Assembly (NCBI GenBank): GCA_032871835.1
Contig: CM065301.1
Span: 14,587,291 to 14,651,290, forward strand
Length of the DNA stretch: 64,000 nucleotides
DNA from: Dipteronia dyeriana
Taxonomy: Eukaryota > Streptophyta > Magnoliopsida > Sapindales > Sapindaceae
Reading direction: 5' to 3'
Below are positions 1 to 9,832 of this stretch, piece after piece. The notes under the pieces are model-generated. The model was not told where the DNA came from, ran no database searches, and saw only the letters and a program-made list of their open reading frames with translations. Numbering within the stretch: position 1 is the first letter of the stretch; every line of letters starts with the position of its first letter. The translations under genes were made by a program, and so were the position numbers.

Positions 1-1886
1 CCAACTTCAATGATGTAATTGAATGTATTCTGGTTCAGGTTATGTAACTCTTTCAAGTGGCGATTATATTTCAACTCAGTGTACGATCTTGCTGCTTTAT
101 CCATTATGGATGCTACGTCCTTTTTGTGAAACAGCTTCTTGACATTTTCAGATAAGTGCCAGCAACATATATTATGGGTTGCATCCGGGAAAACTTTAGA
201 AATCCCAACTTCAATGCTTGCATGTCGATCGGAAATGAAAACCAGATCATCAATATGGCCTAAGGCACCCTTCAAGCAATCTAAAAACCATTTCCATGAA
301 AGGTTGTTTTCTGAGTCACCGTACCTAAAAGCAATTGGATACACTTGTTCGTTCACATCTTGTGCAGTTGCAATAAACATTGTACCCCCGAATCGTCCCT
401 TTAAATGGGTACCATCTACTGCAATAATTGGGCATACACCTCCGGAATCCTCTGAGTGAAGCACCCAACGACGTAAAAAAATAGAGAAATTATCATCTTT
501 CTCGCACTGTAAGTCAGTTATTATGCCGAGATTTTGTTGCTCTAACACATAATCAAATGATGGCAGTAGTTTGAAGGTTTCCTCATGCATTCTATAAGCC
601 ACTGACAACCCATATTGCAAGACTTGATGTGTCTTACTGTACAAGATTTGGATGCCATACATTGTTTTCATGTCGACGATTATGTCTTTCAGACCCAGTA
701 GTCGGCCATCTTGTTGTTGAAGTATAGGTGCAACCACTTCTCCAATTATGATTGCACTAGCTTGTCAGTGACGACGGTGAATCTCCTCAAAGACATATGT
801 GTTCGTTCACAAAAATTCTTACTTGGAAGTATGTCCATTCATCTCTCCTCACTGCTCTTAATTTCCACGTATAGTTGTCCATCAAACAAACCAAATGTAA
901 CGTTGTCTTATTCGACATTTTCACCTTCCACTTGAAGTTCTGCGCATTGCAAAATGCCTAACTAGTCTCTTCAAATCCTTTTTGGTAGGAAAAAATTGTC
1001 CTTTATATATCATGCTTGTAGGTTCTTCTTCAACCGAGTTCCTGCTTCCACCCATACCAAGCGAGTATAATTCTGCTCCTGGAATAACCCACGTTGTGAC
1101 ATTATCATAATCATATTGAGTTAAATTAGGCCGGATCTCGAAAGTCCCAACTATATCTGTTGCACTGCAACTAAATCTTTGTACATGTCTTGCACGTCTT
1201 TCCGGTTCGACAACCTCTTCCTTTTCCTCATTTTTAGCTACATTATCAACCGGATACAATTTTTCCTCATCACCAATCTGTTGTGTCGGCCCAACATTCG
1301 GTTCACTGTTCTGCTCATTGTTCATGTCATTGTAGAAGTCATTATAATGGTGGTTGAACTGCCCATCATTCATCTCAATTTGACATCCAAACACATTGTC
1401 GAATTGAGGTCCCACTAATTCACCGTGGTCGGCTGTTTCTGGTGGGATACCACATAGGTTTTCCCTACCGTCAATCTCACTTCTTTCTGTGAACAACTGG
1501 TTGCTTCCGCCTGAAGATCGAAATTGTTGGGTGTTATCACGATGAGCGATTTCTTCATCAATGACACCTCCTACTGCCCTCTCAATTAGACAGACACATA
1601 CTTGAGGGATCACCCTATCTTCCCCTAGCATAAACTGAACATGATCAACGTTTCTTATAAACGTGCGACATATAGTCCCAGGAACCATTGATATAGACTG
1701 TAGATCTGCACTGTATTTGTCCATATCATACTTCACAATGGTTTGTACGGTTGACACCAATTCTTGGTAAGTCATACTCTTTGACACATACATTCCTTGG
1801 TTATCAGAACCAAAAAACCTTTGAATTCCATCGGGTAACTGCTCTTATCGACCGTTGTAAGAGATGGCTATTCTCACCCGATTCAT
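1..1886 (-). pseudogene. MuDR-type MULE transposase, frameshifted, 3' end outside window
   Basis: Read on the minus strand, an ATG at 1,886 opens a frame that begins M-N-R-V-R-I and meets TAA 13 codons later, just before E-Q-L-P-D-G. The frame then runs open from about 1,843 to 921, a variable acidic N-terminal region as in plant MuDR proteins. A one-base deletion near 940 breaks the DNA-binding zinc-finger domain (pattern LVCLM...WKLRA...FVNEH), and a Cys of that domain is Tyr. Bases 1-900 still encode the MULE transposase core: VDGTHLKGRF with the first catalytic Asp, SDRHASIE with the second Asp, and an ICCWH motif. The SWIM finger would lie beyond base 1. This is a dead copy. The family call is secure because it aligns throughout with 35,663-38,438. 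Confidence 0.9.
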
Positions 1887-2026
1887 TCTCCTGTTAAAAT
1901 CATCATCACAAACCATTATTAACAATATCTAAATTCAAATTAAAATAACAAAGAAAAAGCCTCGAATTGTAGAAAGAAAACCTACCAAATTCATTTCAAA
2001 CACATCGGCCAAAACTAACTTAAAGC

Positions 2027-2640
2027 TTGAGTCAATACAACATCTCGAAAAACCATAATAACAGCTCGACACAATACAATAATTTCTCAAAAATGCTTAA
2101 TAAAAGCTCAGACCAATTCAACAATTTCTCGGAAAACCAAAATAAAAGCTCGAGCTCATACAATAAAATCTCGAAAAACCATTATAACAGCTCGACACAA
2201 TACAACAATTTCTCAGAAATGCTTAATAAAAGCTCGACCCAATACAACAATTTCTTGGACAACTAAAATAAAAGCTCGAGCCAATACAATAAAATCTGGA
2301 AAAACCATAATAAAAGCTCGACCCATTACAACAATTTCTCGGAAAACTAAAATAAAAGTTCGAGTCAATACAATAAAATCTCACAAAACCACAATAAAAG
2401 CTCGACACAATACAACAATTTCTAGAAAAACAAAAATAAAAGCTCGAGTCAACACAATAAAATCTCGAAAAACCATAATAAAAGCTTGACACAATACAAC
2501 AATTTCTCGGAAAACAAAAATAAAAGCTCGAGCAATACAATAAAATCTTGGAATACCATAAGAAAAGCTCGATACAATATAACAAATTCTCCGAAATTTT
2601 AACAAAAGCTCGACCCAATAGAACAAATTGTCGAACAAAG
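2027..2640. repeat. Tandem array with alternating ~42-bp units (about 85-bp higher-order period)
   Basis: About 14 degenerate units share a core AAAGCTCGA followed by CAATACAA. Two unit types alternate. One continues CAACAATTTCTCGG-AAAAC and the other CAATAAAATCTCGAAAAACC, giving a dimeric period near 85 bp. The array sits directly upstream of the transposase reading frame of MULE copy 0, in the position of the 5' intron seen in the two complete MULEs. Long open frames here, with repeated Phe-Tyr-Cys on the minus strand, are a by-product of the repeat. Confidence 0.85.
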
Positions 2641-2986
2641 ATAAAAACAACTTAGTGTATTTTCTAGAGACTATATATTCATGCATTTGTTGAATACATC
2701 TTAAAACCCTAAAAATGCATGAAAATAAATTAGGGAGATGACAAAGATCTGTTACCAACAGATTCAAAAAATGTTTCTGACAAACACTTTAGATTGATTT
2801 CCATACTACTTTTTTGGAGATAGAGTTAACTTTTCTTTTTTAAACCGAAGATCAAAACACAAATATTATTTTTAAGGGTAAATTGGTTAGTTCACCATAA
2901 TATGTGTCTTTTAAACATAAGTTATTAAACTTGTGACATTATCACAACACAAGAAAAAAAAAAGTGACAATCCTCACCATTTCCAC

Positions 2987-4290
2987 ATATAAATACATCT
3001 TTCGAGTTAGAGCAATAAGATTTGAATTTTGAACCTCAATCAATATTTTTGTTTTTAAAAATTACAAAAAATTCAAGGGTTTAAGAAAAATGGATATAAC
3101 TAGAAACCTTAATCTCAATATTAAATATAAATAACATATTTCGAAGTGTTTTATCACAAAGTTCTGCGACTGAAACTGTAAGACATACGACTAAAATTAA
3201 AGCAGAAATTTCCAAAGCAGTTGCTAAGACAAAAGGCAAAAAAAAAAAAAAAACGTGCAATAAGGAAGCAGACATGAAAAACCGTTATGATACTTTAATG
3301 ATATAAAATTAATAGACGACGAAGTAAGAAGTTGATAAAATATTTTTCTGGCAATTCTCTAATTGGGTTCTAGTTCTTTTCCATCCGCCATATTGGACGG
3401 TGGCGTTCGAGTTCCCACCATTATCTATTAATTAATGGCAAAGTGTTGGTATAATTGCATTTCATACGGTATTTTAGGGGTGGGTTAATCCATCTTGTTA
3501 GAATTTTTCTTTTGACGGTATATATCTGTCTAGATATCTAGACTAGGTATTTCTTTTTAAGCATTTTACCATCGTTTGATTTGAACTGTTAATTTGTGAG
3601 TGATTTGTTCGTGTCTCAAACTCATTCATTTTACCATATGGGTTCCAGTTAAGTGCCGGTATACATTAAGAATTGTTTAGGGGTTAATCTATCTCTTACT
3701 TTCAGGTATTTTTTTTAAAACACTTATACTTTTATAGGATTTGAACCGTTGATTTGAGGGTCATTTATCCAAATCTCAAACTCATTCATATGTTAGAACT
3801 AGTTATTTAGAGGTTATTTAAATGCCCGTTTGAAAGAGTTTGTCTATCGACTAAAAGAGTTTTTTTAATTAAAAAAGCTCTTTTAAAAAAAATTGTGTCT
3901 TTTAGTTCTCATTCACTAGAGCTTTTAGATGATTAAAAAAGTTGTTTTACGTCTACTTAGAGAAGCTCAAATTTTAGACATTTTCCCGAAATCTTTTTGA
4001 GTTTTTTTAATAACATTAAAAAGTCTAATATAATCCCATCATTTAAAATACTTTTTGAATATTTTGGTAATTTTACCATTTTAAAAAAAAAATAATTAAC
4101 AACCAAACGATCAACATCTTTCTATTAAAAGCTCTATTTATAAAATACTACTTTAAAAGATCAACCCTTAAAAGTCCAAACGAATCCTTATCCGGTCTCA
4201 AACCCATCCCTGTTCCATAAGAGCAACGCATGTGGGTTATATCCCGTTAGATTTTTATTTGTTGAAAATATCATAAAAAACCTTCAACTT
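2987..4290. other. Non-coding AT-rich stretch with a probable small MITE
   Basis: No gene is visible. Two diverged copies of an ~80-bp segment lie at about 3,556-3,640 and 3,716-3,795; both contain TTTGAACYGTT and CTCAAACTCATTCAT. A perfect 14-bp palindrome, TCTAGATATCTAGA, is at 3,529-3,542. About 3,825-4,195 looks like a MITE: the left end reads GCCCGTTTGAAAGAG and the right end, reverse-complemented, reads GGATTCGTTTGGACTTT. No convincing target duplication was found. Confidence refers to the MITE. Confidence 0.4.
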
Positions 4291-4367
4291 TTGACTATTC
4301 ATCAACTGGACGACTTCCCTCCTATAAAAATCTTCAACACTTCTTCCGACTTCATCAACACATCAAA

Positions 4368-5411
4368 ATGTCCTCTTGTTCCACTTCTTCATCAACTACA
4401 ACGACCGCCGATCACGGCACCGGAGAAACAACCATCTCCGCCGTCCATGCGGACATCATCCAGACCCACATCCTCACCCGCCTCGACGGCCACACTCTCG
4501 CCGCCTGCGCCTGCGCCTCCTCTCAACTACAGGTGCTCTCCTCCGAAGATAAACTCTGGCAAAAAATCTGCACCGCCACCTGGCCATCCATCAACGACCC
4601 ACGTGTCAGCCACCTCATCTCCACCTTCCCCGCCGGCCACCGCTCCTTCTTTTCCTATTCTTTTCCGATTCTCGATCACCGACAACCTTCAAAGCATAGC
4701 TCTGATAAATATTCTTCTTCCTTAATTCTCACGACCGAGCTTATATCCTGCGTCGATATTTACTACAAAGACGTTCTCATTTTATCAAAAACCCGAGAAA
4801 TGGAAACGGTAACCGGATGGTTTCTCTGTTCACCGTTTCGGGTCGATTTACTGGACCCGAAAGAGTCCGTTTCGACGCCGATACTTCACGGAGGCGAAGA
4901 AGACGACACGTGGCTAAAAGATTTAGAAGAAAACTTGAGCATGAGTTGGATTCTAATTGACCCGGAAAGAAAACGGGCGGTGAATTTATCGAGTAGGAGG
5001 GCTGTTACGGTGGAGCGGCACTGGTTGGCGGGCGATGTGCAGGCGCGGTTTTCGTTGATAATGGGCGGAGATCAACGGTCAGGGATGGAGTTGGTGAAGT
5101 GGGAGGTGGTGGTCACGTGCGGTGGAGAGGAGGAGTTGCAAGTGAGGGAGGTGAGCTTGCACGTGGAGGACATGGAGGGTAGGGGATTGAGTGGTAGGGA
5201 CAGTTTGGTAATTTTGCAGGAGGCTGTAGAGAAGGGGAAAAGAAAGAGAGGGATTGTAAATGAAGGGAAAGTGAGGTATTTGGAATTTGTGGAGAGGAAG
5301 AGGGAATTGAAATTCATGAAACTTAGGAGAGAAAAGGTTTTGGACATGGCTTGTTTGGCTCTTGGTATTACTATTTTCTTGTCTTTTTGGGGATTCATTT
5401 TGTTTAGGTAG
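4368..5411 (+). CDS. F-box protein with C-terminal membrane anchor, CFB / At2g27310-like
   Basis: This is a single-exon gene of 347 codons. Residues about 27-73 form an F-box (HADIIQTHILTRLDGHTLA... LWQKIC), the part that would bind SKP1 in an SCF ubiquitin ligase. The middle contains WILIDPERKRAVNLSSRRAV and LVKWEVVVTCG, as in the small plant family of Arabidopsis At3g44326 (CFB, cytokinin-induced F-box), At2g27310 and At2g36090. The last ~20 residues (about 326-346, MACLALGITIFLSFWGF) are a hydrophobic helix, matching the C-terminal transmembrane segment known for CFB. The protein is therefore probably a membrane-anchored F-box. The start is supported by a TATA-like TATAAAAAT at about 4,322, which implies a very short leader. 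An overlapping frame starting at 4,291 is a shadow. Which of the three Arabidopsis relatives is the true orthologue cannot be decided from the sequence. Confidence 0.92.
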   Translation: MSSCSTSSSTTTTADHGTGETTISAVHADIIQTHILTRLDGHTLAACACASSQLQVLSSEDKLWQKICTATWPSINDPRVSHLISTFPAGHRSFFSYSFPILDHRQPSKHSSDKYSSSLILTTELISCVDIYYKDVLILSKTREMETVTGWFLCSPFRVDLLDPKESVSTPILHGGEEDDTWLKDLEENLSMSWILIDPERKRAVNLSSRRAVTVERHWLAGDVQARFSLIMGGDQRSGMELVKWEVVVTCGGEEELQVREVSLHVEDMEGRGLSGRDSLVILQEAVEKGKRKRGIVNEGKVRYLEFVERKRELKFMKLRREKVLDMACLALGITIFLSFWGFILFR

Positions 5412-6535
5412 GGAAAAATAAAAAACTACATCAACAAGTTTGATGTTGGGTTTAATTGCAATTGGTTGATTCTTTGTTTGATTGTACTTATAAAGTTATT
5501 GAAATTGTTTCATTCTATAACATTTAATTTCTTCTTCTTCTGTTCTGCAATATTGCATTCTTTCTTCCATTTCTATTAAGGGTAAATTTTAATATTTTTT
5601 AATAACATTTGGTTAATACCACCGCTGCACAACCCAATGTGACTCAGTATTAGATTTGAGTTGCTGTAACTCGTCTCTTGTGACTTGTCACTCGTCACTC
5701 GTAACTATAATAAGTATTTTTTGTTTTTAAAAAGAGGTATTCGATTTGATTAGATATTATTAAAAAATATTCATTCAATTTAATATTATTTCAGTTTAGA
5801 GAAAAAGGAAAATTAGGAATGTAAATACCAATGATATAATGCAACAATTTAAATATAATCGAGTCCAAGAAGCATATTGGAAGAGAAGAAGCATAAAGAG
5901 GTGAACGAAAAGGACACCTGAAAGCGGACCAACCTGATCCTTTTGACTTGGAAAGTATTAGCCGGCCGGAGGAAATTGCTTCCAAATTCTGTAACCTCTC
6001 TTCTATGTACCTTCCTCTTTTATATATATATTTGGGTACCGATTGACCCTTCCAATGAGGTGTTACCAAGTGACTTTCTTTCTTTAATTTTTTTACAATT
6101 ATATAATAAAATAGGTCACGTGACATCATTCCATTGATAGGGTCAGTACTTTAGGTATTGACCGGTCAGTAATTAAGTTTTTTTTTTTTTTTATAGTTTT
6201 CGGACTGCTAACTACAAAAATATTATTTATTAGTGTAGGTCCAATGAGATTCGTGTGCAATGTATGGAGTATTTTATGACTTCTATTTCATGCCAAACCA
6301 AATAAGAATAGTTCAATTTTTTTATTCGTTTAATGGTCTGCATTCTCTTAAAATACGATAGCAGTACGTGACAATCTACCAGCTCATTGATATTATTATC
6401 TATATATAATTACGCTATCTAACTTTAATGCTTCATGGAGGTTAATTAATTAACTCTTGATGCATGCTAAGTCAATCCCTTTGTATATGCTCTATAAATC
6501 TCAATTATTGCCCCTTTAACAAGGATTTATCTGGT
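5412..6535. other. Intergenic region, no gene seen
   Basis: An AATAAA at 5,417-5,422 directly follows the F-box stop codon and further T-rich 3' sequence follows. The rest is AT-rich with a long T run at about 6,178-6,192. Short open frames on both strands at 5,790-6,137 overlap each other and have no recognisable similarity. I see no structured element here. Confidence 0.5.
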
Positions 6536-8810
6536 TTATTGTTGTTGGCATTAAGTGTATACATGCCTTAAAGAGGAAAAAAAGAAAGGAAGGCCATATG
6601 GCTATTAAACTAGACATGTCAAAGGCGCATGATCAGGTGGAATGGGGTTTCATTGATTAGAGGATGAGAAAGCTAGGTTTCTCTGGATGTTGGGCGGATC
6701 AGGTTATGAGATGTGTTAACTTTGTCTTTTATTCATTTGTAGTTAATGGGGAGATTTGTGGGTTTATAAGGCCAGTGAGAGGACGTAGGCAGGGGGATCC
6801 TCTATCTCCCTACTTGTTTCTAATATGCATGGAGGGCTTGTCCTCCCTTATTTCGAGTGCTCACGAAGCAAATATTATAACAGGTTTCAAAAGTGGTAGG
6901 TACGGCCCAACTCTCACACATCTTTTCTTTGCGGATGACTGCATGTTGTTATCTAAAGTTGATACTAGTAATTGTGTGGCTATCCGAGATGTGCTTTATA
7001 GGTATGGGAGAGCGTTAGGGCAAGTTGTGAATTTTGGTAAATCAACATTGTGTGAAAGGTACCTTGAGCTGCCATGCTTCATTGGTAGAAATAAAAGAAT
7101 TATATTTTTGACAATGTGAATAAAATTTGGGGGATAATTAAGGGTTGGAAGGGAAAGTTGTTGTCTTATGGCGGGAAAGAAATTCTGGTAAAGGCAGTGA
7201 TCCAATCGATTCCAACGTATGCAATGAATTTATTTAGGCTACTGCAGGGTATTATTAAAGAAGTTGAGAGGTTGTGTGCCAGATTATGGTGGGGTAGTAG
7301 TCAAGAATCCAGGGGAAAATTCACTGGAGTGGTTGGAGTCACCTATGTAAACCGAAGAGAATAGGGGGCTTAGGGTTCAAGGATCTAACAATAAGGCAAT
7401 GTAGCTAATCAATGCTGACAGATTCTAAGAAACCCGAATTCGCTTGCAGTTAGAGTTTTGAAGGGTAATTACTATCCAAGAACTAATTTTCTTCAGGTAA
7501 GTGTTCGAAACTCGAATTCTTTCCTTTGGAAGAGTCTAATTTGGGGTAGAGAATTGATGGAGAAAGGTACGAGTTGGATGGTGGGGAATGGTGCTTCTAT
7601 TTCAATTTATAAAGATCAATGGATTCCTAGGCTTAGTACATTTAAAACGATTTCTCTACCAATTCTAGATGAATTTTTGACAATTTCCCGAATTAGCCCA
7701 ACTAGCGGCTGAAATACAGAGCTTATTAGAACAAGTTTTGTAGCGGCAGATGTGGATGCGATTTTAAGCCTTCCTCTTCCTACGACGACCCCCAGACTCA
7801 ATTGTAAGGCATTTTGATCAGAGTGGTGATTATACTGTTCATAGTGGGTATATAGTGGGTTGTGATGTACTGGATTCTCCTACAACATATGGTTTGAATG
7901 GTATGGTTTCATGGCGGAAATTCTTGTGGAGGCTCAACATTCCGTTAAAAGTGAAGTTGTTTTGATAGAGTTTACAATAAGTGGATCCCAACTATCGCCA
8001 ATTTAGAGAGGCGTGGTTTGAGAGTGTAAGTTTGGTCCCCTGTGTGTGATTATAGGCTTGAAACTACATGGCATGCCTTATGGGGCTGCAAGAAGCTCAA
8101 ACCAGTTAGAGAATCTATGTTGGTGGCGTAACAAATTGACAGTGACAAGAATTTGCAATTTACGATTTCATGCAGGTCTATTTTAATATTCTGAGCATGT
8201 AGGAAATGGTTGTCCTTTTAGTGGTGATATGGCGTAACAGGTTTTGTCGTAATCGAATAGTTCATGAGATGCCAGACTTGGATATTTGTGATGTGGTGGT
8301 TTGGTTTGAAGCTTTAGTGTTACATTATAGGAAGGCTAATGCAGATGGGGACTCAGATACCAAGCAATAAATATGGTGTGGCAGCCACGGTGCACAAGCA
8401 AATATAAATTAAATACAGATGCAGCTATCGACGCAGATGGAAAACTTATGGGATTTGGAACTGTTATTTGTGATTCGGAGGGGATGATAATTACGACAAG
8501 CTCACAACGAATTGTGGCAACTTATCCTCCTTATGTGGCGGAGGCCATCGCAATGTATCGGGGACTCCTTCTGGCTGCTGACATTGGGGTGTTTAGTGTC
8601 GAAGTTGAGTCTGATACCACTACAGTAGTTAAATGGGTGGTTGATGGAGATCATAAAAATTCTGATATTGATCTTATTCTATCTGACATTCGGAATCTGA
8701 TACAAAATTTTAATATTTGTTCTATTAGTTTTATGTCAGGAAAGACAAATAATGTTGCTCACTATCAAGCTAAGATGGCTTTTTGCTTGTTTGAGGATTG
8801 CTTCTAAATG
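6536..8810 (+). pseudogene. LINE (L1-like non-LTR retrotransposon) remnant: reverse transcriptase and RNase H
   Basis: Pieces in several frames add up to the 3' half of a plant LINE ORF2. About 6,550-6,660 encodes MAIKLDMSKAHDQVEWGF, the first RT block, which ends at an in-frame TAG. Bases 6,664-7,119 hold RQGDPLSPYLFLICMEGLS and the catalytic FADD motif (FFADDCMLLS). Bases 7,116-7,712 hold the thumb and zf-RVT part (GWKGKLLSYGGKEILVKAV). Bases 8,373-8,807 are an RNase H domain of the RVT_3 type with LNTDAA, AEAIAMYRGL, VESDTTTVV and a final NVAHYQAKMA. The 5' part, with endonuclease, is missing and there are several stops and frameshifts. The 3' end abuts an LTR at 8,864, so a later insertion or deletion removed the tail. 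Confidence 0.9.
8373..8807 (+). pseudogene. RNase H (RVT_3) domain of the LINE remnant
   Basis: This is an open stretch of 144 codons, the best-preserved domain of the element. The acidic residues expected of RNase H are visible in LNTDAA, in AEAIA and in VESDTTTVV, and the terminal His/Asp region reads NNVAHYQAKMA, where most relatives have NxxAHxLAxxA. It has no start context of its own and is not an independent gene. Confidence 0.8.
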
Positions 8811-8863
8811 GCGGACTACCCTTCTTGTGTTAGAGGGTACCTTCTGAAAGATCATCTAGGCTG

Positions 8864-9220
8864 TGATATGTGCAAGGTGACTCAGTCAATTGTTAGGAGA
8901 AATAAATTAGTCAGGTTGTTAGTCAAGTGAATAAGATAGTTAGGTTGTTAAGTCTGTCATGGTTTTGTTGGCCTTAATTTATGTTGCACGTTATGTAGTG
9001 ATGATTGCATTGTAAACACTACTCATTAGTTAACTATTTTTTTGTTGAGTACCTATTTTATTGGTACATGAAAACTGTATGCCTTGAATTGAGAGGCTTA
9101 TATATAGTCTGAGATTTCAAGTAATGCAAAATATTATCTTCTAATATATTTATCAATTACTCTTTTTTTCTCTAATTCTTTTCTTCTTCCCTCTGCCTCT
9201 TTTAAATTCTGTATATATCA
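8864..9220 (+). mobile_element. LTR A of a Ty3/gypsy element, plus orientation
   Basis: It begins TGATATGTGC and ends TATATATCA, directly followed by a tRNA-Met-type primer binding site (TGGTATCAGAGC at 9,222-9,233). It is closely similar over most of its length to 12,810-13,162 (LTR C). After the PBS, about 9,240-9,345 encodes a start resembling M-D-A-E-F-R-N-N-V-Y-K-I-L-A-R-H-E-S, the gag N-terminus of this family. Confidence 0.85.
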
Positions 9221-9233
9221 ATGGTATCAGAGC

Positions 9234-9593
9234 CCAGTTCGGTTCTTATGGATGCTGAATTTCGTAACAACGTTTACAAGATTCTAGCTCGACACGAGTC
9301 TAGATTCGTTCAACCATAAGGATATAGAAGAAGAATTTAGAGGAAAATCAAATGTTGATATTCCTCTGAAATTAAATATTCAGAGGAATATTTTGCCTCT
9401 TGGTTTACAAGATTCTGGTTAGAAGGCAAAGGAACGACGAGAGCGAGGCTTGTGCTTCTATTGTGATGAGAAATTTGTTCAAGGATATAGATGCCAATGA
9501 CCTCAACTCTTCATAATTAAAGATTTTCCAACCCTATGCCAACCACCTACAGACTTTCATCCTTGAGCACAAGAATGATTTATGGGGGAGGAA
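9234..9593 (+). pseudogene. Gypsy gag remnant with zinc knuckle, plus orientation, pol deleted
   Basis: The 5' part gives the gag start; the sequence then jumps to the gag C-terminus. Bases 9,425-9,500 encode ERRERGLCFYCDEKFV..., the CX2C-type zinc knuckle, and continue to CQPPT. Within ~100 bases comes a purine-rich tract (GGGGGAGGAA at about 9,584) and the start of the next LTR. No protease, reverse transcriptase or integrase lies between. The same gag-to-polypurine junction occurs in the minus-strand copies at 13,554, 18,287 and 19,765, so the deletion predates their spread. Confidence 0.75.
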
Positions 9594-9832
9594 TGATATG
9601 TCCCTAATATGTTCTGGTAAACATGCCCGTTTATCAGACTTGGTATGGGTTAAGTAAGTTATCCGATTATCAGACTTAGTCAATATTGATAGTTGGTTGT
9701 TATTTTTGTTCAAGGGTCCATGAAGTGTTTCATGGCCATATTCGTGTAATGATGCTTCCATGATATGATTACAGGAAGTGGAAAACATGTCCCTTTTATT
9801 TCCTATTGTTTTGCAAGTTGGTTAATTATTGT

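Larger units (their letters stand above)
1..2986 (-). mobile_element. MULE copy 0 (KI-type Mutator-like element), transposase-side part, cut by the window start
   Basis: The terminal ~100 bases (about 2,870-2,986) match the transposase-side ends of the two complete MULEs at 39,480-39,583 and 41,200-41,310, including the AAAGG-like/TTTAAAC block, the repeated GTGACAT-like motif and the terminal CATTTCCAC. By analogy the element ends at base 2,986, with ATATAAATA as the expected target-site duplication. The other end lies outside the window, so this duplication cannot be confirmed. Inside are a transposase gene on the minus strand (1-1,886) and a tandem array (about 2,030-2,640) in the position of its 5' intron. 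It is more diverged from the two complete copies than they are from each other. Confidence 0.85.

Noticed and set aside
2223..2767. Cys/Phe/Tyr-rich repeat proteins on the minus strand
   Set aside because: These are translations of the tandem array in MULE copy 0; no start context, no splice support and no family similarity.
5791..6137. Two overlapping open frames near 6 kb as a small gene
   Set aside because: They lie antiparallel over the same bases, lack similarity and splice signals, and sit in low-complexity sequence.
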